From: Lycium barbarum
Lineage: Eukaryota > Streptophyta > Magnoliopsida > Solanales > Solanaceae
NCBI RefSeq assembly: GCF_019175385.1
Contig: NC_083341.1
Coordinates: forward strand, 24,498,203 to 24,562,202
Direction of reading: 5' to 3'
DNA length: 64,000 nt
Shown here: positions 10,194 to 21,024 of the stretch, piece after piece
How positions within the stretch are numbered: the first letter of the stretch is position 1
Layout of the letters: the number at the start of each line of letters is the position of its first letter
Notes under the pieces: model-generated
The model's database searches: none
What the model saw: only the letters and a program-made list of their open reading frames with translations
What the model was told of the DNA's origin: nothing
Translations under genes and position numbers: made by a program

Positions 10194-10409
10194 CTCCCTC
10201 CGTTTCAATTTATATGAACCCATTTGACTGGGCACGACATTTAAGAAAGAGAGAAGACTTTTGAAACTTGTGGTTCAAAATAAGCCTTGAAAATTTATGT
10301 GGCTGTAAATCATTCATAAAGTGAATTTGTTTCCAAATTAGAAAAGAGGTCATTCATTTTGGCACGGACTAAAAAGGAAATAGGTTCAAACAAATTGAAA
10401 CAGAGGGAG
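10194..10409. mobile_element. Stowaway MITE in E1 5' LTR
   Basis: 216 bp with CTCCCTCCGTTTCAATTTAT at the left and its inverse ATTGAAACAGAGGGAG at the right, flanked by TA (10192-10193 and 10410-10411). The 3' LTR has the unoccupied site at about 26112-26118, so insertion occurred after E1 integrated and duplicated only TA. Confidence 0.93.
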
Positions 10410-10978
10410 TATTAAGTAATATTTTAGCACGCCTTAATATATAATTAAGTAAAGAGTGTCTTTCATCTTACTTTAGGAGACCAAATGAATATAAGGAAGA
10501 AAGTATCTTAAATACAAAATAAAAGACTTCATACTAGCCCAATTTTTATAAAAATCTGATACTTGATTTGGCCACTAATGACCCAAAATGTAGCCCGAAT
10601 CCATCCATTTCAGCCAACTCTAACCCAAAGCCTGGCCCAAACGTTTCAGCCCATCCATTCCAAATATCCCTAAACATTTGCAAACCTAATTTTTACTCAA
10701 AATCAGCCTCACACATCCCTTTCTCATCTTTTTCCTCTTTCAAGCAAAGCTCCAATGTTCATCAGCCATGGCAGAGCATTGTCCTTCCATTTCCGGGTAA
10801 GAATTGTCACCTATAACGTCCCCTTATACCTCCTCTCTGATGAGGTCAACACAAAAGGCCAAAACACCTCTGAAATTTCTGTGAAAAATCAACCTTAGCA
10901 GATTTAATTTTGATTTCAAACAACAAATTCGTACAAAATCCCGCCCAAAACATTGAATCCGAGAAAACCCTATTTTGT

Positions 10979-10990
10979 ATCTATAAATAC
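10979..10990 (+). promoter_or_regulatory. TATA box candidate, E1 LTR promoter
   Basis: ATCTATAAATAC, conserved in the 3' LTR at 26683-26694 and matched in position by TCTATATAAAG in E2. Probable start region of the genomic transcript. Confidence 0.55.
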
Positions 10991-11182
10991 TAGCATTTGG
11001 AGTCCATTTGGACCAAGTTCTTCAGGCTGCCACTTTTCTCTTTGAAACCATTATCTTTTTACTATTTGTTTTTCTTCTCAAGGCACTTTGTATTCATTCT
11101 CTTCTTATCTCGAATTGGAGCGTCGTTCATTTTAGAGGGTGAGGCAGAGACCTAAAGCCTCATTTCACTGCACCCATACCAG

Positions 11183-11188
11183 GTCAGT
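11183..11188 (+). promoter_or_regulatory. Candidate 5' splice site in LTR leader
   Basis: The donor-like AG|GTCAGT follows TTCACTGCACCC, about 200 nt after the TATA box. E2 has the same TTCACTGCACCC followed by AG|GTCGGT at 47391-47398, although the surrounding LTR sequence has diverged. A pyrimidine-rich tract and TAG precede the ORF1 ATG at 14364, so a leader intron is possible. Confidence 0.35.
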
Positions 11189-13740
11189 GGTGTCTTTTTG
11201 CTCGTCAATTTCTTAGTTCTAAGCATGTTTATGATTTTGTACATATTGTGGAAGTGTGGTTAATTTCTTTATTTTTCAAGACATTCAACATGTTTGGTGT
11301 CGTTTACTTCAGATCTTTTAGGCTGTGTCTACTGCTTCATTAGAAAGGTGTTTATGTGTTAAGAATCATGTTTAGATATCCTCTGCTGTTCTTATTTTGT
11401 CGAGATGATTTTCGAAAATGCCTGTATATTCCATGTCTAGAAATCCTAGTTTGAAATCTTGGTTCATGAATAGGATTAATTAGCTTAAGGTTTGAATGTA
11501 ATTTTCTTTTTACTATGTTCGAACAGAATGTTTGGCAAGCTTAGAACATGATGTTTTGCAAGCTCTCTTATTTATATAATACTATGTCCTTCAATAACTT
11601 TCGAGAACTTCATAACCTTAAATAATACCGTAGTAACTATTTTAATCCTTAATCTTTAGCACGTCGGTTAAACGCTGTCATAATATAATGTTTTATATTA
11701 GTTCAACTCCATGACTGGTATTAGTCTCATCTAAAAATCATGTTTTCGAGATCTCAAAAATATGTTATGTGCACAAAGCATACTACATGTTTGCTGGTAA
11801 GAAAACTAAGGTTGCTGGTTTGGCCCTACTTCTTGTATTGAGAAAGAATGATTATGATTTCATGTTTAGGAATAATGATCCTTTAAAAGTATTTGTAAGC
11901 GCTGCTCATGTTCTGCTTGCTCGATGTGATTCAGGATTTTGTTCCCATAATTAGATATCATGATTCAATATGCATAATTTGTTTTCTTCCACAGTTGGTT
12001 ACGTAAAATATGCTTCGGCTCGTGAATCTCGAATGCCATATCTTTAGGATCTGTTTAGTTCTCCTCATGGTGTATTAGAATATTTGCTCGTAGTGTCATT
12101 TCTTAAAAAACTAGTAGTAGTATATTTTAGGCCTCTATATCTTCTTCTAGTTGATGCTAAGAGTGTAAAGGTGGGATATATTTTTATCGGAAAGTTTTGA
12201 TATGTGAAATAAACTAAATCATGCGTTATGCTTTTCACTTTGAGGAATTTTGCATTAAGTAAAAACTGAACTTGAGTACTATGCTATGAAGTGTAGATTT
12301 ATTATTACTTAAAAGAAACATGACTATGCTTTAACTCAGCTAAATGTTCTTAAATATTTAATCATGTGATTCTTATCCGAGTTCATATATTTCTTTTGAA
12401 TAGCATCCTTTCTAATTCCAAGTTTCTGTTACCTCTTCATTGCATGTATACAGGTGGAGTACTTTGAGTTTCGATAAGAGACTCGGCATCCATGGAGTCC
12501 GCTGCAGATTTCCGTTTACAACTCCTTTACTGCTCTGCATATTTTCTCCTGCACTGTATAAACAGTGAAGGGGATAAAAGAGACTTCATTTTGGCTATCG
12601 GATGAGGCGATCTGCTTTAGTTATTTTCATGATCACTTAATTGTTATTTACCTTATTTGTTTTAAGATTTTGCTGTATTCAGTTCATTATTTAGGACCAA
12701 AACAGTAGCCTATTCTATTAATCAAGTTCTAACTAGAAGACCTTGAAAATAATGTTTTAATTAGCTCTTAATTAGTTTTGGTTAGTACCTTAGCTTTAAG
12801 AATAACCATTAATGAGTTTTCACTGATCAGCAATGTTGAAATAGTCGTATAAATAGCTTTACAGTGCGTGAATTCCTTTTGTTATTTCAAGACTTGGAAA
12901 CTAATTCTTAAATTATAGAGATGGATAATTCTTTTTCACCAACTGTGAGTCAAGAAATATTTTGTCAAACAAGTCTTATCTATGTTTTGGTTAAAAGTTC
13001 GATGTCTAGCTTTCTTCCTGCAAATGATTTTTTTTTTTTAAAAAAAAAAACCTTTTGCTAATTTTTACTTCAAGTAGCCTTTTGAGAATGAAGTCTAATT
13101 TAAAAGCCAAGTTTCATTCAAGGTTTTACTTTAGTTAATAATGTTATTTCAGGTGTTGGAGTTTGCTTAAATATTTTCACTAAATAAATCTATTGTACGA
13201 AGTAGCCTTCATTTTTCTAACGAATCTAATCCTTCCTTGAATATAAGTAGAGTCATCTTAATTTTTCTATTCTTATTCACGACAAAAAAAAATTTTAGTA
13301 TTTTCAATAAAAATTAAAAGGTGTCGTTAGCATCGTTTTCAAATGAGGAAATGGATTTCAAAAGATGATCTTCTTAAACAAAGTTGACATAAATGCTTTT
13401 CTCTAAGTTAATTTAGTTAGTTTCCTCTTAAAACGTGGACTTTAAACATTTTTTTTACGCTTACACTTACCCCTTTTAAATTAACTTAAGTTTGATCGGT
13501 AACCGTAATTAACGGATTCTAATGGATGCCTAAGACCTTCCCATTAGGATATTTAGAACTCCTACCTAGAATTTATTAGATTAGTAAGACCTTTAAAATT
13601 GGAGTTTATTTTAGGCAATTACTTAGTTAAAATAGGTGTCCTAATTCACCGTTAAAATAATTAGGTGGCGACAAGTTAAAGAATTAGGAATCACCAATAT
13701 GTTGTACTCCGCTTTGACCCGGTTAAAATGGGGTATAACA

Positions 13741-13760
13741 GTTTGGCGACTCTGCTGGGG
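13741..13760 (+). other. E1 primer binding site
   Basis: GTTTGGCGACTCTGCTGGGG directly follows the LTR. E2 has GCTTGGCGACTCCGCTGGGG at the same point (50854). Ogre elements are reported to use a tRNA-Arg primer; I infer that here but did not align a tRNA. Confidence 0.75.
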
Positions 13761-14363
13761 ATATCTAGGTTCTTAATAGGTTAATTAAGTTATTATGCTT
13801 TAGTTATTCCTCTTACGTGATTTTAAAAAAAGATTATGTGATAATTTTTGTTATTTGCTTTAACTATTTCTTTTATGCGAATTCTTGTAATTATAAGTTA
13901 TTGCTTTCTTTAAAACTGTCATTCCGTTCATATTTCCTCCAATTGTGGAAAGTTCACACTATCACATGTGCACGCGAGGTGTGTTTTGTGCACCCGCAAA
14001 TTTCTTTCAAAATCCCAAAATTTAGGAGAGTTGGCATATGCGCGGGGTGTCCGAATTTTCGTGTGATCGCGTAGCCTTCTCACTCGAGTAGTCCGCTCGG
14101 GAACCTTGTGTCTAGTAAGACACATCTTAGAAAACTTAGGATAGAGCTATGCCACTAATTCCATTTATGTCATGCATGCATAAACCTTAGGTGGTTCGGT
14201 CCTTGGTATCGACTCCACAATTAGGAAGCCCACCAAATTGTCAACTGGTTTCATAACCCAATGACCAACAAACATATTATGTGTAACGTGATAATGATAG
14301 AAGGATCCAAGCCTAACCATGACATGTTGAGTTTGGAAATCATTTCTTTTTCTTTTTTGTAGG
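13761..14363 (+). other. E1 untranslated leader
   Basis: Non-coding. The block 13955-14130 (GCACGCGAGGTGTGTTTTGT..., CTCACTCGAGTAGTCCGCTC...) is well conserved in E2 at 51095-51265, suggesting an RNA role such as packaging or dimerisation. It ends in a pyrimidine tract plus TAG (14343-14362) immediately before the ORF1 ATG. Confidence 0.5.
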
Positions 14364-15723
14364 ATGGATTTCGTCCCCCAGATCCCCGAGATTAAGATGG
14401 TCAGTGGCGTTTCAAGCAAGCTGAGGATATGGTGGGAAGATTTAGACCTTGGTAGTAGACTAGTTGTTACGAGGAGGTTGAGGTTCCTCACTTCACTGTT
14501 CCAGATCACTCCCGACAAACATGTGATTAGAGCATTACTTCAATTTTGGGATCCAAATCGAGTTGTCTTCAAATTTAAGGACTTTGAACTCACACCCACA
14601 TTGGAAGAAATCAGTTATTTCACTAATTTGAAATACCTATAGAGAGGTCAGATTATTCCACACAGTCAATCAGGGAAGAAATTTCTCTGCTACTTAGGGT
14701 TGAAGAACACTAAAAAACTCCGATGCTTCGAGAATAACTGGGTCTCTTTGGATTATTTGTATGAGAGGTATGGTCGTCAAGATAGTCACAAGTTGTTCAA
14801 GAAGGAATTCTCATGCACTCCCGCCCATTGGCAAGTTAGACGTCCCATTGTATTTACCGTTGCCTTACTTGGGACTTTGGTGTTCCCGCGTGAATACGGG
14901 AAGATCAGTACTTGCATATGTTCCGTGGCTCGAGCACTTTTTGAAGGAGTGGATGGCGCGCAACTCACTTTGGTTCCTATGATTTTAGCCGAAATACTTC
15001 GAGCTTTAGGAAAGTGTAAACGAGGTGAAACGAATTTCTTTGAAGATTGCAATCTTCTCCTAGAAATGTGGGCAGTGGAACATTTTTACCAAGGTCCGAA
15101 TATGGCAGACATATGCTTCAGTGAATCAAACAAAATTGATAGTTTTTATGAAAGAATGAAATTGTTTGTATCTCTAGTCGGCACTAATGATTGGTATGAG
15201 TTCTTGATTTCCCCCACTGGTGATCAAATCCAATGGAAATACCCCTTGCTATCATGTACCACGGCCTACAAAAGAGGTATGAGACTTTACTATATCGAGC
15301 TTATTGGGTTGAGAGGCCTCCAGCCATACGCACCAATACGCGTATTCCAACAGTTCAGTCTAGATCAAGTAATCCCTCTCTGAGCTAACATGAGTGGTTC
15401 TGAAATCCTTTTTGGGCTAGACTTTCAGAGTTCCTAGAGCTGGCCAGATTCTTGATGAATGGGATAACATTAATCCAATAAGTATTGGGGTTGGACTGGC
15501 AGGAGGTATTCAAGAATATCATGCGTGGCTTCAAGAAGACTATGGTAACATAGATCCTAGCCCAATAGGTGAACCAGGCTTCGAGGATATTGGGAAGACA
15601 ATTTGGATAAGGCATTCTCGCTTGGGGACCATAGTTGTCACTCCCGAGATGTGGGCTCAAATGGCAAATATAATGCAGTATTTGGGGAATGCGGGAGCAG
15701 GGCCTAGCATTGACGGGGCATGA
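14364..15723 (+). pseudogene. E1 ORF1 (Ogre-type extra ORF upstream of gag)
   Basis: ATG at 14364 (MDFVPQIPEIKMVSG). The product would be about 450 residues. Visible motifs include KLRIWWEDLDLG, LLQFWDPNRVVFKFKDFELT followed by PTLEEI, and later ACTAHWQV-like and WVSLDYLYERYG blocks. These resemble ORF1 of Ogre elements, whose function is unknown; the segment also recalls plant mobile-domain-like proteins. Lesions: an in-frame TAG at 14640-14642, a TGA at 15381-15383, and then a shift to the frame beginning near 15430, which stays open to TGA 15721-15723 with a Gly/Ile-rich, acidic tail (GVGLAGGIQEYHAWLQEDYG). E2 lacks this ORF entirely. Confidence 0.72.
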
Positions 15724-16155
15724 TCTTCATTCCCGCCGCCAGCGTGATCAAGTGCAAAAGATCTAGGCCAAGTCTTAGGATTGTCTTTACATTATATCAT
15801 CTTTTATGTATTTTAGTTTATTGTCTCATCAATGTACTCGTTTTGTTATTTCAATGAAACTTGGCCTTTTATTTCCAAACTCAAGTATCTCAATTTAATT
15901 GCTCGGATCAATCTATCATAATCTCGAATATTTGGCGTTAAGCCTACCTCTGGCGCAAAAGAGGTCCTATGCATAATAGGTCGCGCTATGATTGCTAGAT
16001 TTTCTTTTACCGTGTGATTTATTTGCTATGTGATATATGTTTCTTTCAACATTATTTGTCAAATGTTAACATTATTTTAGAAATCATTCACACTATACTA
16101 ACTTAGTTTTCTTCATTTTGAAGGTTTTCTTTTATTTTGATTATTTTCCCAAAGG
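15724..16155 (+). other. Spacer between ORF1 and gag in E1
   Basis: Non-coding. From about 15880 it is conserved with E2 (52005-52250), including AAGAGGTCCTATGCATAATA. It ends in a T-rich tract and CCCAAAG just before the gag frame, which resembles a 3' splice site. Confidence 0.5.
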
Positions 16156-18778
16156 TTGATTCGTGTTGACTGCGAACTGGTGGATCACCCGTACTTCACA
16201 AGATCAAAAGCACGAGCATCTAACAACATGAATGATTCAGGTGCATCTGAACAGACTGGCTTGGGACTTATCACTGTTCCGAGAGACGAACCTGAGACTT
16301 CGGAGGGAAGAAATGCTGATGAACTCATCGCCCAATTGATGCAACAAATGGCCAACATGCAAAGTGAAATTGAGCGACTTCGAAACCTCACCAACCTGTC
16401 CATTACCCTCAACACCCCTATCCATGAACAGAGGACGAGTGCGACTATCCCACCGTCCTTTTCGCCTGTTGACTCACTCACCCCTCAACCTTTTCCCTCA
16501 AACCCTTTACTTCACACAACAAATCCAAACGTTACTAATTCACCCACCATCCCACAACAAGCCATCCCGCAACAAACTAATCTATAACAAACCATCTCAT
16601 AACAAACTAACCCACAACAAGCCATCCCACAACCAACTAACCCACAACAAGTCATCCCGCAACAAACTAACCCGCAACCAACCAACCCACAACAAGTTAA
16701 CTTGCAACAAGCCAATCTGTTACCCTTCACCACTCCATATATTCCTCAGCCTTCAGTTATCCAAACTATCCCACTCAACCAGACCACTCCACTTAACCAA
16801 AGCTACCAAGCAACCCAACACATACCGTTAGCACACACCGCTAACCATAACATGCAGTATGTGCCACCAGTATATGTAGCGGAAGCTCAACCTTTCACTA
16901 CCCCATTGCAAGTCATACAACATCCAGAGGCTGATCTTTATGAGGAGATGGAAAGGGAAGCAAGGGCAAAAGCGGACGAGAATGTTGCAAAGGAGATTCA
17001 TAATCTGAAGGAAGCATTTAAAAACATCTAAACCCACAAGAGATGTGAAGGACTTAAATATGAGGACCTGTGTATTCATCCTGATATTGAGTTTCCTGCC
17101 AGATATAACGTGCCAAAATTCGAGATGTATGATGGAAAAGGAAACCCTTGGGCTCATTTGAGATCGTACTGTGATAAGATTGTTGGAGTAGGGAAAGATC
17201 AAGCCATTAGGATGAAGCTGTTTATAAGGAGCTTAACAGGAGAATTGATTAGTACACATGCCAAGATCCGCAGAAATGGTGTAGTTGGGGAGAGATGGTG
17301 CAAGAATTCATGGACAGGTTTAGGTTTAACACTGAGACAGTCCCAGACAGATTCTACTTGATGAAGTTAGAACGGAAGTAAACATAAACTTTCAGAGAAT
17401 ATGCTATGCGGTGGAGAGCAGAAGCTGCAAAGTTCCAACCCCCGATGGCGGAAAGCGAGATGACGACGCTCTTTGTACAATCTCTAAAAGATGCAACATA
17501 CTATGAAAGGTTGATAAGTGTCATCGGGCAAAAGTTTTCTCAGGTTGTTAGGATGAGAGATTTCATAGAAGAAGGTATCAAGACGGGAAGAATCACAAAT
17601 CTGGCAGCCTTGCAAGTAACAAATAAGGCAATTCAATCAGATTCAATTGAGGGAGCAGTTAAGAAGAAGAATGACGGAGTGTCCACGGTCATGACCATCT
17701 AGGAACGTAGACCAAACCAGATGTTAACCTACCAATACCCTTCACCCCAGCCTCTATATTACAGCCAATACGCCCAAGTCCCTCAGCCTTATTACCAACC
17801 TCCACCCGCTTCCTATCCTATTTATCGCACCCAGCCAACATACTATCCACCTCGAGCAGCTGCCTATCAAAGCCCATCACAATACCAACCAACCTTCCCA
17901 CCTCAAACCCAATACCAACCACAAACCGTCTATAAAATGCACCCAGACCCCGCCCAAACTTTGAAAGAAAGCCAACCAAAACTTATACACCATTAGCCAA
18001 ACCCTTAGCCCAATTATATAAAAGTTTGAGAACCACAGGGATACTGCAACCAATTCAAGAAAGGGTTCCTAACCCCCTTCCAGGATGGTATGATGGGACT
18101 AAGCATTGTGCGCATCACTCAGGAGTTGCCGGACATGATACTGAAAATTGCCTTACTCTCAAAGACAAAATCGAGGCGTTAATCAAAGAAGGAGTCGTCC
18201 AGCTTAAAGGAGCTCCCCCAAATATAAACAACAACCCTCTACCCAATCATGGTGATGCAAATGTGAACATGATCACCATTGATGAGGACTGTAACTTGGA
18301 AGGGACTATTGTACCGGTCAAAAAGGAAGAAAAGATTGAATCATCAGCCTTTATTTCTCCCATAATCACTGTCCAAATGAGAGAACCAATTGAAGTGGAA
18401 GTGCTCACTTCGAGGCCTAGGATCACAGCCTTAGTTTCTCAGGCACCTTCTTTCAACACTAAAGCAGTTCCTTGGAATTACTTATCTGTTGAAAGAAACA
18501 AATAAAAAGGAAAAGTGGTTGTAGAAACTGTTAATGCTGGAATGACAAGATCTGGGCGATGTTATGGCCCCGAAGAGGTAGCACGAGGAGCATCGAGTAA
18601 GGAAAACAACCAAAAGAAGGCTGTGACAGAGGCTGAAGTAGAAGAATTTTGGAGGAAAATGCCGACTAAGGAATATTCTGTTGTAGAAAAACTAAAGAAA
18701 ACACCAGCCCAAATTTCTTTATTGCCATTGTTGATGAATTCTGAAACTCCTAGGAACGCTAGTGAAGGTACTAAATGA
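16156..18778 (+). pseudogene. E1 gag (Ogre), broken
   Basis: The first ATG of the frame is at 16228 (MNDSGASEQ). Conserved coding-like sequence (YFTRSKARAS) precedes it, so the true N-terminus may be spliced on. Order: Gln/Glu-rich coil (ELIAQLMQQMANMQSEIERL), a Pro/Gln/Asn repeat domain (16540-16700), the gag core (MPKFEMYDGKGNPWAHLRSY; RWRAEAAK; TTLFVQSLKDATYYERLIS), a Tyr/Pro/Gln-rich stretch (17721-17960), and an atypical zinc-binding motif CAHHSGVAGHDTENC (18109-18153). Lesions against E2: CAA to TAA at 16585 and 17029, a 4-base deletion near 17245, CAG to TAG at 17700, further shifts near 17990, and a stop at 18503. Confidence 0.8.
16540..16700 (+). repeat. Minisatellite coding for a Gln/Pro/Asn-rich gag domain
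   Basis: Imperfect units of 15-30 bp built on CCACAACAAGCCATC / CCGCAACAAACTAAC, encoding NPQQ and IPQQ repeats. The matching E2 array (52675-52860) differs in length and phase. Confidence 0.75.
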
Positions 18779-19816
18779 AGCTTATGTTCCAGCCGATACC
18801 TCTAGGGAGAAATTTCATCCATTTTTGGAGAAGTTCTAGAAGCCTACAAAGTCTTTTTTCATGATGATGAGCTGCCGCCTGAAGGTTTGGGGCACAACAA
18901 GGCATTGAAAATTACATTCAAATGCAGGGATAAGTTCATTTCTAAAGTGTTGATTGATGGAGGTTCAACTGTTAACATATGTCCTGTCACTACTCTCTGA
19001 GCTTTAGGAATTAATATAGGGAAACTTCGTGAAGTCACGTGAGGGTTAAAGGTTTTGATGGAGCTCAAAGGGGTGTCGTAGGGGAAATTGACTTAGCACT
19101 AGAAATTGGACCCGTGGAGTTTATGGTAGAATTCCAAGTGATAGATATATCTGCTAGTTACAACTTGCTGATAGGAAGGCCATGGATCCATATGGCTGGT
19201 GTAGTCCCTTCTACCCTGCACCAAAATTTTAAATTTGTCTGGAATAATTAGGAAATTGTGATCCATGGAGAAGGCAACAATTCGATCTATCCCGAAAACT
19301 CAATTCCTGTTATTGAAATAGTAGAAAGGCTAGATGGACCTGTTTTCCATATTAAGGAAATTATGTGTACTACTCAAGCTGAAAGGGTAAAATTGCCACG
19401 TGTGCTTATGTGGCTTGGAAAATGTTGAAGAATGGTTTTAAGCCTGGTCGAGGTTTCAGAGTGAACTTGAATGGAATAGTAGAACCAATTCAATTGCCCG
19501 GTCAGAAGGATACTTTTGGTTTTAGATATAAGCCCACTCTTGAAGAAATCTCATTGGCTAGTCTCAAAAGGAAAGGTGATATTCCCTTGTCAAAGCATGT
19601 CCCTCTCATGAATCAGTCATTTTTCAAGGCGTCTGAGGAAGCTGCTGAAGACAACCTCATGGAAAGTCTCAAGAATCTATTCATTTCCGAGAAAGAAGTT
19701 GAATGCAATGTGATTCTGGATGATTACCCTGAAACTACAACTATCTGGGATGCTGAGCCTGGAGATGGTTTAAAAAATTGGACTTGTACCCCATCCCCGG
19801 TTCTCCGGGAGTCTTG
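18779..19816 (+). pseudogene. E1 protease and G-patch-like region
   Basis: Aspartic protease that would cut the polyprotein. The active-site motif is VLIDGGSTVNICPV at about 18949-18990, a D-G-G-S variant usual in this lineage; the second half has SYNLLIGRPWIHM (19157-19195). A glycine-rich block, MLKNGFKPGRGF...NLNGIVEPI (19425-19485), resembles a G-patch domain. Lesions: TGA at 18998-19000 shared with E2, a one-base deletion near 19031, TAG near 19249, and a short deletion near 19405. The last open segment ends at TAG 19818-19820, just inside the intron, so unspliced RNA would stop after protease. Confidence 0.78.
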
Positions 19817-19994
19817 GTAGATGATTGTATTAGTATTTAATAAAACAACGCGATTCAAAATTGAGGCATGAATCGTGTCTATGCTTTTGTTGTGTTTTGC
19901 CTCCACCTTTTGAAAGCCTAAATGCCAAATCCAAACTATGCTTTTCTATTTTTAATTTCGTCTTCATTTAATTAATTCCTCTTTTCTTTTTCAG
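19817..19994 (+). other. Ogre-type intron between protease and RT
   Basis: 178 bp, beginning GTAGATGATTG and ending TTCTTTTTCAG, AT-rich with a pyrimidine tract at its 3' end. Joining 19816 to 19995 keeps the protease frame open into the RT frame, and a stop codon lies at the very start of the intron. E2 has no such segment: its sequence passes from the same upstream base (55959) to the same downstream base (55960). Ogre elements are known to carry a partially spliced intron here that sets the ratio of Gag-Pro to Gag-Pro-Pol. Confidence 0.9.
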
Positions 19995-21010
19995 GAATCA
20001 AACTAGTAAATCTGCTGATACTGTAAATGTGACACGTAATGAAACAAGCGAACCAATCCTAAATGTCGAACAAGACTCTGAAGAATATGAAGAGTCTATG
20101 CATTCTGAAGAGTTAACTAAAGATTTTGAACATTTCGAGAATAAGCCAAAACCAAATTTGGATAAAACAGAGACCATAAACATGGGAGATTCAGAAACAG
20201 TGAGGAAAACAAGAATTAGCGTCCATGTAACTCTGTCACAAAGGGAAGAACTGATCAACCTTTTGAGACGATATGTGGACGTGTTCACTTGGTCTTATGA
20301 TGATATGCCGGGTCTAAGCACAGACATTGTTTCACATAAGTTGCCCATTGATCCATCTTATCCTCCGGTAAAACAAAGAAAAGAAATATTAAGCCTGATT
20401 TGAGTTTAAAAGTCAAGGAAGAAGTCTCCAAGCAATGTAACGCAACGGTCATTCGAGCTACAAGGTATGCCACTTGGCTAGCCAATATCGTGCCTGTACC
20501 AAAGGGGAATGGAAAAGTCAGAGTATGCGTGGATTATCAAGATCTCAACAAAGCTAGCTCGAAGGATGATTTCCCCCTCCCAAATATTCACATACTTATT
20601 GATAACTGTGCGAAGCATGAGCTGCAGTCATTCGTTTATTGCTTCGCAGGCTACCACCAAATTCTGATGGATAAAGAAGATGCTGAGAAAGTAGCATCAC
20701 ACCTTGGGGAGTATACTATTATCGAGTGATGCCTTTTGGACTCAAGAACGCAGGTGCCACCTATATGAGATCCATGACTACCATTTTTCATGACATGATC
20801 CATAAGAAGATTGAAGTCTATGTGGACGATATCATCATCAACTCACGAAAGAGTTCAGATCACTTGATGGATTTGAAGAAGTTCTTTGACAGGTTGAGGC
20901 GATACAATTTGAAATTAAATCCCACAAAGTGTGCATTTGGTGTTCCTGCTGGGAAGCTGTTAGGTTTTATTGTGAGTAGGAGGGACATAGAATTGGATCC
21001 TTCGAAGTAA
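19995..21010 (+). pseudogene. E1 reverse transcriptase
   Basis: RT copies element RNA into cDNA. After an acidic linker (EDSEEYEESMHSEE-like, 20080) come SYDDMPGLSTDIVSHKLP (upstream RT), KVRVCVDYQDLNKA, DDFPLPNIHILID, MPFGLKNAGATYMRSM and the catalytic YVDD box at 20819-20830, then KLNPTKCAFGVPAGKLLGFI. The catalytic Asp pair is present. Lesions relative to E2: a frameshift near 20390, a 4-base deletion near 20700 that removes part of the motif before MPFGLK, and a one-base deletion at about 21008 that creates a stop. Confidence 0.85.
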
Positions 21011-21024
21011 AGGCTATTCAAGAC

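Larger units (their letters stand above)
9757..13740 (+). repeat. E1 5' LTR (3,984 bp)
   Basis: Starts TGTTGACACCCAATTTTGTC and ends GGGGTATAACA. Without the 218-bp Stowaway insertion it is 3,766 bp, close to the 3,777 bp of the 3' LTR. It has no coding capacity; contents are a TTA microsatellite, the promoter, and a long AT-rich downstream part of about 2.7 kb with no feature I can name. Confidence 0.92.

Noticed and set aside
16512..16733. Cys/Gly-rich frame on the minus strand opposite the gag repeat domain
   Set aside because: Antisense reading of the CAACAAACC minisatellite. Composition is explained by the repeat.
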